Below are positions 45,641 through 54,993 of a DNA stretch of 64,000 nucleotides, piece after piece; positions within the stretch are counted from its first letter, which is position 1, and each line of letters starts with the position of its first letter. A program made the translations under genes and the position numbers. The stretch comes from Cytophagales bacterium. Its GTDB lineage: Bacteria; Bacteroidota; Bacteroidia; Cytophagales; Cyclobacteriaceae. Under the pieces are notes generated by a model that saw only the letters and a list, made by a program, of their open reading frames with translations, was not told the origin of the DNA and did not search any database. Location: assembly GCA_033344775.1 (NCBI GenBank), contig JAWPMT010000001.1, positions 248,001 to 312,000 of the forward strand. The letters run 5' to 3'.

Positions 45641-45864
45641 TGAAGCTCTCTCTCATTAAGTTGATCTTGCCCCACGACATTTCCATTTGTTATATCCGCC
45701 TCACTCATTGAAAGCATAATCTTTTGATCTTCTGTCAGTTGGACCAGTTCTTCCTCTACATTAGAAGATTTGATCATTTTTTCAAGGGCTTGCAGATACT
45801 CAGAATTATTAATCGTCATTAAAGTATCTATCAATCTATTTCTTATTTCACTAGTACTCGCCAT
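45622..45864 (-). CDS. Antitoxin of the RelE/ParE pair
   Basis: 80 residues (IRNRLIDTLMTINNSEYLQA; TEDQKIMLSMSEADITNGNV), the acidic, helix-rich type of antitoxin found beside this toxin family in Bacteroidota. It is the first gene of the pair. Confidence 0.75.
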   Translation of the reverse strand: MASTSEIRNRLIDTLMTINNSEYLQALEKMIKSSNVEEELVQLTEDQKIMLSMSEADITNGNVVGQDQLNERELQWLREK

Positions 45865-45989
45865 TTCATAAAGGTATATAATACAGAATTCTCATTCAAT
45901 TATTAACACCACTTTGCCCTTACTCCTTAAACAGAAAACTTAATTTATGCAGCTGAATTTGTTAGTGGTTGTCAAACAATGTTATACAC

Positions 45990-46933
45990 CCTTTCGTACT
46001 TTATTGTCCTTCCCTGGTTCGCTTGGCCTTTGGACTGAAAATAAGGCCTTCACGAACTTCCTAAGCTATTTAACATAACGCAAACATTATATAACAAAAC
46101 AGGCTTTGTTGCTGTCTGAACGGCGTATTCTTCGATCAGTTTGTTACATAATGATATTATGTTAACCAGCAGAGCTGGACGAGTTTAGGGCTGCATCTGA
46201 TCTTGGTAATTCGGTCACGACACTCCGAAGCTTGTTATATAATTCGTCATTATTTTAAATAGCCGCTGCGTCATCGCTGGCAGCTAGTCCACCGATCGCT
46301 TGATGGCACAGCGACTATTAAATGATTCTCTGTGCTCTAGATTGTAATTGATTTTCTTTTGAAGCTTCTACAGCGATCCTGTGGCCTTGCTGGCTCACGC
46401 CACTCAACCCCAGCCTTGCCCGCTGTTCGGCTATAGCCGAATTTGGAAACTACATAAGTTTAGATACTGCTCCAGATGGTTGGCCAGCTTAATGGATCTT
46501 AATTCCCGAATTCTATGAGAAATCCTGTTACTCTATTTTTCGATAGCTGTATCATTGGTCAGGAATTCTTCAAATAATCGATTCTCAGGTCTTACAAACT
46601 GAAGCTTCAGCGAAAGTTTGCGTTAGGAATTTTACCAGCTTTTAGACCAGGTCAGTTGTTACAATCTGAAATTCCTGAATTCTGCTTCAAAACTCTGATG
46701 CTCTATTTTTCAATAGCCGTACCATCGGTCAGGAAATCTCTGAATAGTGGATTCTCAGACGTTAGGATTTTGAGCGTTAAGATCGAGCTAGCGGCTTTGA
46801 CACCAAGTAAGATTTGTCCACTTTTCAGGAGAATGATTTCTGCAAAATTTTATAATTCCTGGATTCTGCTAGTTTCTGTGATTCGCTTCTATTCTTTAGT
46901 TGTGTTATATAATGTTGTCTTGTGTACGCCCTT
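45990..46933. repeat. Palindromic non-coding repeat block E, cut by IS3
   Basis: Modules in order: A0 (TTCGCTTGGCC ... AAGGCCTTCACGAAC), near-palindrome at 46067-46165, AGCTTGTTATATAAT, CCGCTGCGTCATCGCTGGC, and 'CTATTTTTCAATAGC'. The block breaks off at ACGCCCTT, where in block B the hairpin module continues. The IS3 inverted repeat starts there. Confidence 0.75.
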
Positions 46934-46979
46934 TGTCGGCTTCCCCTGAAGTTGATCCACTCAAAAATAGAGTTTCAAG

Positions 46980-47762
46980 CTAAGTAAATTCTTCGTAAAC
47001 CTGCTTGGGAGTACGATTGCCCAGTGCCTCATGAGGTCTATTTTGATTATAATCTTGCATCCATGCCTCTGTTTGATCTCTGACTTGTCTGATATTCTTG
47101 AATACATAGGCATTCAAGAGTTCTGATCTCAATGAACTATTGAACCTTTCTATGAACCCATTTTGCATCGGTTTACCTGGCTGGATAAAATGGAGATCCA
47201 CATGATTCAATTTTGTCCAATCATCCAGTTTTGTACTGATAAACTCCGGCCCATTATCTACTCTAATCATCGAGGGAAGTCCTCGAAAGGTTTGCAGCCT
47301 TTCCAATACTCGGATTACCCTTGCTGAAGGCAAACTGGTGTCTGATTCGATGGCTAATACTTCTCGATTGAAATCATCAATGATATTCAACATTCTGAAT
47401 CTGGTTCCATCCCACAAACTATCTGCGACAAAGTCTAGCGACCATACCTGATTAGGCCGCTCTGGTTGAAACAAGGCCTGTTTGACTCTGGCAGGTAATC
47501 TCTTGCGAGCTCTCCTGCGAATATTGAGTTTAAGCTGTGTATAGACCCTGTAAACACGCTTATGGTTCCATTCAAAGCCTTGATGTCGTAAACGGTGATA
47601 GCACTTCCAAAAACCAATAGATGGATGCTTCTGAACCAATTCTGTGAGGGCCTTGATCACCTCTTCATCATCCGGAGGCTTCGGTGTGTAACTGAAACTG
47701 CTTCTTGGAATCTGTACCATCTGGCAAGCTCTACGAATACTAACCTCTGAGTGGGTGAGCAT
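46980..47762 (-). CDS. IS3 transposase OrfB (DDE integrase domain)
   Basis: 260 residues as an ORF: WSLDFVADSLWDG (first Asp), RVDNGPEFIS (second Asp) and MQNGFIERFNSSLRSELL (Glu) give the DDE triad. The natural product is likely the OrfAB fusion made by -1 frameshifting at the AAAAAAAG near 47801. The frame upstream of the ATG reads ALTPDKKKILVRHMLTHSE, continuous with the slip. Confidence 0.93.
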   Translation of the reverse strand: MLTHSEVSIRRACQMVQIPRSSFSYTPKPPDDEEVIKALTELVQKHPSIGFWKCYHRLRHQGFEWNHKRVYRVYTQLKLNIRRRARKRLPARVKQALFQPERPNQVWSLDFVADSLWDGTRFRMLNIIDDFNREVLAIESDTSLPSARVIRVLERLQTFRGLPSMIRVDNGPEFISTKLDDWTKLNHVDLHFIQPGKPMQNGFIERFNSSLRSELLNAYVFKNIRQVRDQTEAWMQDYNQNRPHEALGNRTPKQVYEEFT

Positions 47763-47794
47763 ATGCCTGACTAATATCTTCTTCTTGTCAGGCG

Positions 47795-48088
47795 TTAAAG
47801 CTTTTTTTCTACTGCATCCTTAAATGCTTCATGAGCCAAGCTCAGATCGGCGAACATTCGTTTCAATCTGGCGTTCTCCGATTCGAGTTCCTTCAACTTC
47901 TTAAGCTGATTGGAATCCATTCCTCCATACTTAGCCTTCCAGTTGTAGAATGTAGCATCACTAATGCCGTACTTCCTGGCTACGTCTGAGGCCTTCATTC
48001 CTGCTTCATGCTGCTTGATCGCAGAGATGATCTGCTGTTCGGTAAATCGTGTCTTTTTCATTTTCGTTATCCATTTAAAATTACGCAT
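47795..48088 (-). CDS. IS3 transposase OrfA (HTH_21-type DNA binding)
   Basis: 97 residues with the helix-turn-helix FTEQQIISAIKQHEAGMK ... YGISDATFYNWKAKYGG and a leucine-zipper-like tail. It ends AVEKKL with an A7G heptamer for programmed -1 frameshifting into orfB. The true start may be the internal Met (MKKTRFTEQQ). Confidence 0.9.
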   Translation of the reverse strand: MRNFKWITKMKKTRFTEQQIISAIKQHEAGMKASDVARKYGISDATFYNWKAKYGGMDSNQLKKLKELESENARLKRMFADLSLAHEAFKDAVEKKL

Positions 48089-48150
48089 TCGCTGAGCTAA
48101 TCACTCAGCCAACTCCATTTTAGACTGGACAACTTTTAGGGAAGCCGACA

Positions 48151-48345
48151 CGGCTCCTCGTAGCTTGGAGTGACAAAAAAGTGCTAGTAACTATTTCTTT
48201 CGAAATACCCTAGTTATTCACCAACATAAGATAATTGCTACTTATGTTTTCCACACCCTTTTGCTCGCACTCTAACCCGCTTCCCAACTTCTCGCTGCGG
48301 TACTGTAGCTCCTCGCTCCGAAGTGCAACAAAAGCGTAATAAACG
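48151..48345. repeat. Family R repeats R5 (right half) and R4
   Basis: GGCTCCTCGTAGCTTGGAGT at 48152 is the right half of an R unit cut by the IS. A spacer like 42990-43056 follows, then a full unit at 48252-48337 (CACACCCTTTTGCTCGCACT ... GGTACTGTAGCTCCTCGC). It lies at the 3' side of the operon ending at 48363. Confidence 0.7.
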
Positions 48346-48362
48346 CTAAGCAAGTCCGGGAA

Positions 48363-50672
48363 TCAAGGATACTCATTCTTTAATAATTTGATCTTATTTC
48401 TTAATTCTAAATATTTTGTAAGAACTTTCTTGTTGTGAGGTTTAGCCTTTTTGATCGCTAGTGAAATAGCTTTTGCCGCTGCTTCTAGTTTGTTTCGGTT
48501 ACTTTGTCCTTCATCTTCTGAAAGTAGAAATTCGGCAAGTTCGACATAAGATTCTGTCGCCAAATATTCTGAGTATGTGGAGTAGTTATTATCAAAAGAC
48601 TTGACCAACTGCTTCAAAGAAACCAAATACTGTCTTGATTTCAAGATATAAGCCCTTTTTGGCCTTTTTGAACCTTGTAAGCCCAAGTATGCAAAGAGAA
48701 AGGCAATTGTATTTAATAGGGCTTCTTTTGCGTACCTTGATTCGATAATCTTTCTGTTTTCAAAATCACCATACAATTCCAATGCGACAATACCACTTTG
48801 GAGCGCTCTTCTCAGAGTAAGTGTACTTATGGGCTCAAGCCCTTCTTGGTTCTTAATATTCTTCTTGAAAGCGAGACAATACAGAAGAAGGCAAAGGGAA
48901 TGATGAAACCTTGGGTCTTGGGGGTATTCAGCAATATATCTTTTAGTCAATCTAATTCCATCAATATATGCACCTGATCTTCTAGCAGCCCAAACCTGCA
49001 CATATTTCAGCTCTTTATAAATACTCGTAAAGTATTCTTCGTGCCTTTTTTTACCAAAACGTTTAACTGAAAAAGCTAACATATTTTGGATTTGCTTTAC
49101 GGCATAGGCATTCGGTCTCAGTCCTCTTTTTCCAGTAGGGTAAGGTATTGATAGATATACAAGCATCTTAACCAGAATTTCTTCAGGACTTCCTGTAGTT
49201 AATTTTCCTATCCGGTCGATTATATATTCTTTTAGATCTGTAAGGGCATCTATACTTGGCTGATGAATCGAAAAATAGTATGCTAGCTGTTTGAAAAGTC
49301 TGATCAGGTTAGTATCGTCCGATAAATTACTGTAATCAAAAACAAGTGGTAACTGTTGCTTGATACTTTCAATAGAATCGATACCGAAGTTCTTATCTTT
49401 ATAGAAATCTCCTGTTGCATTGAGAATAGACCTAATACCATCATACAAACCTAAATTGATAAAAACTGTATGTACTTCCTCTAATGCATTCGAGATATCT
49501 TGTCCATTTTGATCTAGTTCCTCAAGAGCTTTATTCATTTTATCAACATAGTACTTCGGAACTTTTTTACTCTTAATAGATTCTTGAACAGTGTTTCTGA
49601 AATTATCATACTGAATAAATACACTTAGGTTTTCAAGTTTATTTCTGCCACTATTAATCAAGTCGTTTATCAATTCTAGAGCTTGTTCTTCTTTTTTAGA
49701 TTTATTTGTTCTTACCCTATCTGAGAAGCGATGCTGAAGTAATAAATGTCGTTTTATCGTCTGTACAAGAAATGCATATGAATAGACACCCTTTTTATAG
49801 AGGCCATTAATAGTAAAATTGGCAAATAGCTGCTTTGAACTACGTATACAGTCAATACTAGTCTCTCCTATTTCCAATCGACGAATGTTCTTAAATTTTT
49901 GAACATTGTCCGCAGAAGACAGAAAAATGGCAATTTTTGACTGATTAGTTTCCTGAAAGTGACGATTTAATCTCAATACCTTAGAATAGACTAATGCATC
50001 GTTCCTGATATTCTCTAGATCTCTTGTCCTACGATCTGTTACGTATTTAACATATTGAGTATAATTTCCTTTTTCATATTCTTTCTCAAATTCTTTAGCA
50101 TAGTACGACTCAGGCCTTGATTCAATGTCTGAAGCCAATGGTGAGTATGCTGCTTCAAATACATCATCTCTCTCCATGAGCATTATCCCAGACAAGTCTG
50201 AATTTTCTTCAATGAGAATCTTATTATTACTAAAAAGGTCTTTAAACCTGTTTATATCCCGAGTTGACTGATCCAGCATAATTGAAGTCAAAAGTGTTAG
50301 CCTCTGCTCAATTAGATGAATATTCTCTTTCTTGAAATAGTCTTTGAAGTCGTCAATATCCCTTAGTTGACCTGTTGAATAAAAACTTTCAATTTTCTTC
50401 TTTAAACCAATAATTTCATCACGATATTCATCGGGAAGAATCTTGGTAACACTACTATCAAAAAATGCGTACATAGACAAGAACTTATCAGCGCTAACAA
50501 ACGGTTCAAAGCTCTTATCCTCAGCAAATCCAAATGGAATGCAATAATTGATGATATCATGAGGATCAATAAAGTAGATAAATTCATATCTTTCTTGAAA
50601 TGAAAGGTCCTTGCCAACTTCTTCTAGTTCCCGAATCCCCAGAGTAGAAAGATATGACTTATTATTTGACAT
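48363..50672 (-). CDS. Large helical hypothetical protein, last gene of the six-gene operon
   Basis: 769 residues, soluble, mostly helical. I do not recognise a family. The first 60 residues (FQERYEFIYFIDPHDIINYC) and the segment around residues 225-300 (VYSKVLRLNRHFQETNQSKI, AIFLSSADN, YAFLVQTIKRHLLLQ) have the spacing of a PIN-like nuclease core, but this is weak. The C-terminal third looks like TPR-type helical pairs. Its start overlaps the stop of the preceding gene (TAATG), so translation is coupled. Possibly the effector or scaffold of an unknown defence system. Confidence 0.6.
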   Translation of the reverse strand: MSNNKSYLSTLGIRELEEVGKDLSFQERYEFIYFIDPHDIINYCIPFGFAEDKSFEPFVSADKFLSMYAFFDSSVTKILPDEYRDEIIGLKKKIESFYSTGQLRDIDDFKDYFKKENIHLIEQRLTLLTSIMLDQSTRDINRFKDLFSNNKILIEENSDLSGIMLMERDDVFEAAYSPLASDIESRPESYYAKEFEKEYEKGNYTQYVKYVTDRRTRDLENIRNDALVYSKVLRLNRHFQETNQSKIAIFLSSADNVQKFKNIRRLEIGETSIDCIRSSKQLFANFTINGLYKKGVYSYAFLVQTIKRHLLLQHRFSDRVRTNKSKKEEQALELINDLINSGRNKLENLSVFIQYDNFRNTVQESIKSKKVPKYYVDKMNKALEELDQNGQDISNALEEVHTVFINLGLYDGIRSILNATGDFYKDKNFGIDSIESIKQQLPLVFDYSNLSDDTNLIRLFKQLAYYFSIHQPSIDALTDLKEYIIDRIGKLTTGSPEEILVKMLVYLSIPYPTGKRGLRPNAYAVKQIQNMLAFSVKRFGKKRHEEYFTSIYKELKYVQVWAARRSGAYIDGIRLTKRYIAEYPQDPRFHHSLCLLLYCLAFKKNIKNQEGLEPISTLTLRRALQSGIVALELYGDFENRKIIESRYAKEALLNTIAFLFAYLGLQGSKRPKRAYILKSRQYLVSLKQLVKSFDNNYSTYSEYLATESYVELAEFLLSEDEGQSNRNKLEAAAKAISLAIKKAKPHNKKVLTKYLELRNKIKLLKNEYP

Positions 50673-51169
50673 TACGAACAGATTTTATCCTTTGTTCCTG
50701 GCTCCACTTTTGGAAAATCCTCTATTTGAACACTTTCTATAATTACCTTAATGCTCTTGATTCCTCGCTCAATTTTTTCGGATGCCAATTGAATAAATGC
50801 AGCATTTCCAACAAACTCAGCCATAGCTTTCAACAAGTAAGGTTTGTCGATATAAACATCATCATTCACATTTGAGAAAAACTCATTAATCTTCGTCTCA
50901 ATCGACTTCTTAGTTCCAACATGTATCGTGTCTTTTGATCGAAAAGCGTAAATAGGTTCATCGAGGCTTCTGGCATCATCTAGCAATTGAAAATCCGAAA
51001 CAATGAACTCTTTTTCAAGTTCTTCCTCTTCAAGTTCTTCAATCTCTTCGACTTGGTAATTAGATATGTTTTGCATCAATTGTCTATTCCCAATTTCCAA
51101 AATCGGCGCCAAGAAACCATCCATGCCGGGAAGTACATCGTAAACTCCTTTAATTTCTATTTTAGCCAT
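50672..51169 (-). CDS. Acidic hypothetical protein of the six-gene operon
   Basis: 165 residues, strongly acidic in the middle (EEIEELEEEELEKEF). The N-terminal strand segment (KIEIKGVYDVLPGMDGFLAP) is followed by a soluble C-terminus. It overlaps its upstream neighbour by 13 bases and its downstream neighbour by one base. Function unknown; the tight coupling suggests a complex with the 769-residue protein. Confidence 0.55.
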   Translation of the reverse strand: MAKIEIKGVYDVLPGMDGFLAPILEIGNRQLMQNISNYQVEEIEELEEEELEKEFIVSDFQLLDDARSLDEPIYAFRSKDTIHVGTKKSIETKINEFFSNVNDDVYIDKPYLLKAMAEFVGNAAFIQLASEKIERGIKSIKVIIESVQIEDFPKVEPGTKDKICS

Positions 51170-51936
51170 TGCTCTTCTACCATTTTATCCACAACATCAA
51201 TCATTTTCTTATTTGCATCGCGAATGCTGTCTTTGTTCGGATTATATTCATAAAATCTTATGTTCTCAGATGGAACTATTTGATTTAATTGTTTCATTTT
51301 ATCCTCACTATCTTCATAAAACCCAGGTAAAACCAATGCTATGGGACTCTTTTCATCAAACTTGATTGGTTTATTCAATTGAAGTTCAATCGTCGATTTT
51401 CTATAATCAGCATTGTCAGTCTGTTCATTAATCATTTTGAAATAGTTCTCAACAGGATAATTAAACTCATTATGCCCTAGTTCGTTTACCGGTTCACATG
51501 ATAGATATTTTTCATTGCTCCCATAAAAAGTGATGATGAATTTTGATATACTATCTTTATCAACTCTAATCAGGAAATGTTTCAATGGACATTCTTCTTC
51601 ATGAATGTCATGAGTCTCATAAAGCCCATCACGAAATGCACCGGTATCGAAGGGGGCAATTTGATTGATTGGAAGACTATCAATTTCATCAAAAACGATA
51701 CAAATAGGCATTCTATTTCTCTTCGCTGAAGTCTTTTCAGACTGAGTCTTATCAAAATATGCAGCGGTGCCATAGAAAAAACAGAGATCACTATTGTTCC
51801 CAGGCTTAACATCCTTACTCCTTAAGATTAGTTCCAGTTTATTACTATTACTAGAATGGAAAATTGGCAATGGCTCCAAACTTGATCCATTTACTGAAAC
51901 ATTCTCTAGAAATTCCATTATTCCGTACTCAGACAC
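51157..51936 (-). CDS. Hypothetical protein, possible ART-like N-terminus
   Basis: 259 residues. PLPIFHSSNSNKLELILRS, then LCFFYGTAAYF, MPICIVFDE and APFDTGAFRDGLYE form a pattern (H-x-S/T then bulky strands) reminiscent of ADP-ribosyltransferase-like or DarT-like folds, and of a family seen next to NTPase immune genes. I cannot assign it. It is soluble, in the middle of the six-gene operon. Confidence 0.5.
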   Translation of the reverse strand: MSEYGIMEFLENVSVNGSSLEPLPIFHSSNSNKLELILRSKDVKPGNNSDLCFFYGTAAYFDKTQSEKTSAKRNRMPICIVFDEIDSLPINQIAPFDTGAFRDGLYETHDIHEEECPLKHFLIRVDKDSISKFIITFYGSNEKYLSCEPVNELGHNEFNYPVENYFKMINEQTDNADYRKSTIELQLNKPIKFDEKSPIALVLPGFYEDSEDKMKQLNQIVPSENIRFYEYNPNKDSIRDANKKMIDVVDKMVEEQWLK

Positions 51937-51975
51937 AAGTAAACATTAGAAAGTGACACATGATTTTTTCAATTC

Positions 51976-53160
51976 TTAGTTGTTATCAGTCTTTATTTTT
52001 TTCAAGATATTATTCGCCATGATCCATCTATCTTCGTTTTCTGGATTGATGTTCTTTGAGTCATCCTCGGACATTTGACTTGTAATTGTTTCAGACATTA
52101 GTTTCAATTTCTCATTATCTAACGTATTCAACATTTCTTCAGCTGCCCTTAGCGCATGGTATTGCTCAAATGCTGATAAGGATTGACGAACTGTCTGAAT
52201 GACAATGTTATGATATTTAGGTTTAGGGTTGGCCTTAATAATTGCTAATGCAATCAACCGTCTTCCACCGTCTTTCTTGTCGAAAAAACTTTCCGGAGTT
52301 AAGCCTGTTCCTGAAGCCAATGCAGAAATTTCTGCCATCACCTTACTCATTAAAAAGGTTCGATTCAAACTTGGATCATTGGATATTCTAATCTTGTTGT
52401 ACTCATCTGCAAGTTTATTCAGTTGCTTTTTGGGACTAACGCTTTTCGAAACTATTTTTAAAAGTTGTTGTTCAAGTTTTCGAATACTTGTCTGGATCTC
52501 CTTCTCTCCGTTTTTATGTGAAACACTTTTGGCAGCCATATTGAGACTAACTAAGGCCTCAACTAAGGTGTTTTTTTCAAGTACATTGTCTGCTTTTTTA
52601 AAAGCTATCGCCAGATTCAATCTAGACCATAAATAGAACATCAAAAATCCGAGAATTACAAAGTAAATAATTATTGATCCTGTGAAGACCTCAGCTGACC
52701 TACTTCCATCCAGACCTGCACCTGTAAACTTTATCAAACCTTCGAATTGAGTTCCAATTTCGTTTAGTTGTGTCAGACCCAGACCTACTAAGATCTTAGT
52801 TAACCAATCTGAAATCTGTTCAAGATTTGTGTTTTGCTGGTAGCGTATTTCTTGATCAGTTTCATTCCCACTTTGCATCGTTTTTGGTATTCCGAAAAGA
52901 AAGCCAAGAAAACTCCCTGTTGCATATGATGAGATTGATATCACGATAGAGATGGAAATTCTATGAAGATACGTCACTTCTAATTTAAGTGGAAAGAATA
53001 AAATACCTAAACCACCAACGATGGTTAGTGCTAATATAATTTCGACAATTAATGTTTTCTCATCATAACTACGCTTGATATAGTCAATTAGCTTTACAAT
53101 CATTTGGAAATATGCATCATACACAATTATACATAATGAATTGACTGGAATCAATATCAT
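51976..53160 (-). CDS. Membrane protein of the six-gene operon
   Basis: 394 residues with helices near 36-54, 66-88 and 165-185 (IVEIILALTIVGGLGILFF; ISIVISISSYATGSFLGFLF; GSIIIYFVILGFLMFYLWS). The motif FGIPKTMQ and NTNLEQISDWLTKILVGLGL resemble membrane proteins common beside conflict-system genes. The C-terminal 200 residues are cytosolic and helical. The start may be internal (MIVKLIDYIKRSY). Possibly the membrane effector. Confidence 0.6.
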   Translation of the reverse strand: MILIPVNSLCIIVYDAYFQMIVKLIDYIKRSYDEKTLIVEIILALTIVGGLGILFFPLKLEVTYLHRISISIVISISSYATGSFLGFLFGIPKTMQSGNETDQEIRYQQNTNLEQISDWLTKILVGLGLTQLNEIGTQFEGLIKFTGAGLDGSRSAEVFTGSIIIYFVILGFLMFYLWSRLNLAIAFKKADNVLEKNTLVEALVSLNMAAKSVSHKNGEKEIQTSIRKLEQQLLKIVSKSVSPKKQLNKLADEYNKIRISNDPSLNRTFLMSKVMAEISALASGTGLTPESFFDKKDGGRRLIALAIIKANPKPKYHNIVIQTVRQSLSAFEQYHALRAAEEMLNTLDNEKLKLMSETITSQMSEDDSKNINPENEDRWIMANNILKKIKTDNN

Positions 53161-53373
53161 TTTACATAATTTTCACATGGCGGAAGTACTATTCAAAGAG
53201 GTGTTTGCATAATTCTAATAATCTAGTCTTAAAATAGTAATTAGTTATCTAAATGAAACTTCTTTCGCTAAATGTTACTACTGGTTTTTAAGATAGTCCT
53301 ATCAGAGATAGAACTTCTCTAATCACGGAAACAACTAAAAACTTCTCAATTAGTGAGGGTCTTTTCTCTACTT

Positions 53374-53390
53374 CCTAGAAGTCTTCTAGG
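53374..53390. other. Perfect 8-bp palindrome in the operon gap
   Basis: CCTAGAAG-T-CTTCTAGG sits just after the stop of the gene at 53392 (minus strand), without a T-run. The 230-base gap that holds it also has CTATC-AGA-GATAG near 53295. It may be an mRNA structure or a regulator site dividing the operon in two. Confidence 0.35.
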
Positions 53391-53391
53391 C

Positions 53392-54591
53392 CTATAGTCC
53401 TGTCAGGTCAAGCTTCCTCTTTTTCCCTATACCGAAGGCTAAACTCATGAGAGTAAAAAAGTCAGACTCTTCATTTAGAATTGCTTCAAAACCCTTTCCA
53501 TAAGTAAAATTAAGTCCCACGTCAGGTGTAATGTTGTACGATAAATTGAATGCAAGCCTATATGTACTTTTAATCTCCGTATTTGGGATTGCTCGATATA
53601 TAAACTCGCCACTTGCGCTTACTTTCTTCTCAACTTGATAATCCAACTTTAATCCGAAATCTATTGATGTTAAATTCATTGTATCTAAAGCCATTTCATT
53701 CATAATTGGCTGATCATACACAGTCATAAATCTTATTAAACCAATAAAATTAGTTTTATTTGACTGGTAACCGATATTAGCCCATACTCCAGAGCTATAT
53801 ATCTTCGTATCATTCTCCATTCTATCATACGTCAGGCCCCCTGCAATTTCGCTGTAAAATCCTATTCGATTTAACTCGATATCCTTAAGACTTTTTCTTA
53901 AATCCTTTAAGTGTTGACTTTTAATTAGATCAAATAATTCTAGAGATCGACTATTCAGTTTTTGATTCAAAGTTTCCCATTCATTTTCTAGATCTGTACG
54001 CTTTTGGGAATCTGTCTCAATAGAAATTTGTTCTGCAACCGCGTCCATTTTTGATTGTATCTCGAGTGATTTCAAATCGTTATTCGAGGCTTCTGTAACA
54101 AGTCTATTGACTTCAGTATTATAATTTGCAAGCTTTTTGAAGTAATTATCTTCAATATCGGAATCAATGTTTCCTCTTATCAAGGAAAATTTCATTCCTA
54201 TACCAATCCTCTGATCAAAGTTGTCTGACGGCAAAGAGTCTGATACTCCCACAGATATTTGCAAAGACTGCAGAATATTGTCCCGTATTCTATCCATTCC
54301 ACCAGCACTGTATTTTGAATAACTGACATGTTTGGTGTTAAATACCCAAAAAGGATTAACTGTAAGGAAAAAATTATCTGGAATTGAAGTCAAATTCCCT
54401 GTAGCATTTTGAATTGCAGTTGTTAAATCAGAGGCGCTACCAGGAGATTCGATATCAGTAGGACTTACCCCCATAAGAATAAAAGCAGGAGATGTAGGCA
54501 TCTCAGGGAAGTCTAACTCCAAATCTTCTTGTTGACAGAATGCTTGGCAATTCAACAATAAAATGAATTTAATTACGAGCAGCCTTCTCAT
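53392..54591 (-). CDS. Exported envelope protein, second gene of the six-gene operon
   Basis: 399 residues with a signal peptide (MRRLLVIKFILLLNCQAFCQ). A central coiled-coil region (residues about 150-215) is followed by alternating strands (GFYSEIAGGLTYDRM, YSSGVWANIGYQ, NLSYNITPDVGLNFTYG) that look like an outer-membrane barrel. An exported beta-rich protein in a defence-like operon is unusual. Its start overlaps the 54591 stop (TAATG). Confidence 0.6.
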   Translation of the reverse strand: MRRLLVIKFILLLNCQAFCQQEDLELDFPEMPTSPAFILMGVSPTDIESPGSASDLTTAIQNATGNLTSIPDNFFLTVNPFWVFNTKHVSYSKYSAGGMDRIRDNILQSLQISVGVSDSLPSDNFDQRIGIGMKFSLIRGNIDSDIEDNYFKKLANYNTEVNRLVTEASNNDLKSLEIQSKMDAVAEQISIETDSQKRTDLENEWETLNQKLNSRSLELFDLIKSQHLKDLRKSLKDIELNRIGFYSEIAGGLTYDRMENDTKIYSSGVWANIGYQSNKTNFIGLIRFMTVYDQPIMNEMALDTMNLTSIDFGLKLDYQVEKKVSASGEFIYRAIPNTEIKSTYRLAFNLSYNITPDVGLNFTYGKGFEAILNEESDFFTLMSLAFGIGKKRKLDLTGL

Positions 54592-54932
54592 TAAAAAATA
54601 TTTAAATCAGTAAAAATATCAAAGATGTCTCCTGCTTCAGAAGCAGTTGTATTTACTGTTCTCTTTGTCATGTTACCATCATGTTCTATTCGATGTTCAA
54701 CCCGAATATCATCAGTATTTTCATTTTTATCCTGAACACTTGTATGAATCCGGACCTTTCTTTTTTTTAGGGTTTTGCCATGGATTGAATAGGAAAAATC
54801 TCCTTTTTCCTGAGAAAGAAACTCTCCATCAAGGTAGATACTTGTAGTTGATGGTTGAGCATAGACTTGAATTGTTATTGTAATTTCTTCAGTATCAATA
54901 ATAATTAATTTGTTATCAAACAGTGCGGGCAT
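54591..54932 (-). CDS. Small beta-rich hypothetical protein, first gene of the six-gene operon
   Basis: 113 residues, no signal, beta-strand pattern (EEITITIQVYAQPSTTSIYL; RKVRIHTSVQDKNENTDD). Not recognised. The palindrome TACCCA-N4-TGGGTA lies 62 bases upstream of the start, marking the operon promoter. Confidence 0.5.
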   Translation of the reverse strand: MPALFDNKLIIIDTEEITITIQVYAQPSTTSIYLDGEFLSQEKGDFSYSIHGKTLKKRKVRIHTSVQDKNENTDDIRVEHRIEHDGNMTKRTVNTTASEAGDIFDIFTDLNIF

Positions 54933-54993
54933 TAGGAATTTGGTTTTAGGTCATCAATAAATCTAAGTTGTAACGGATATTTCCAATAAACAA

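Larger units (their letters stand above)
46934..48150 (-). mobile_element. IS3-family insertion sequence (first)
   Basis: 1217 bases bounded by imperfect inverted repeats starting TGTCGGCTTCCC at both ends (46934 and, reversed, 48150). It contains orfA and orfB with a frameshift signal. The flanking bases show no target duplication: the left flank belongs to block E, the right flank to a family R repeat. Confidence 0.9.
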
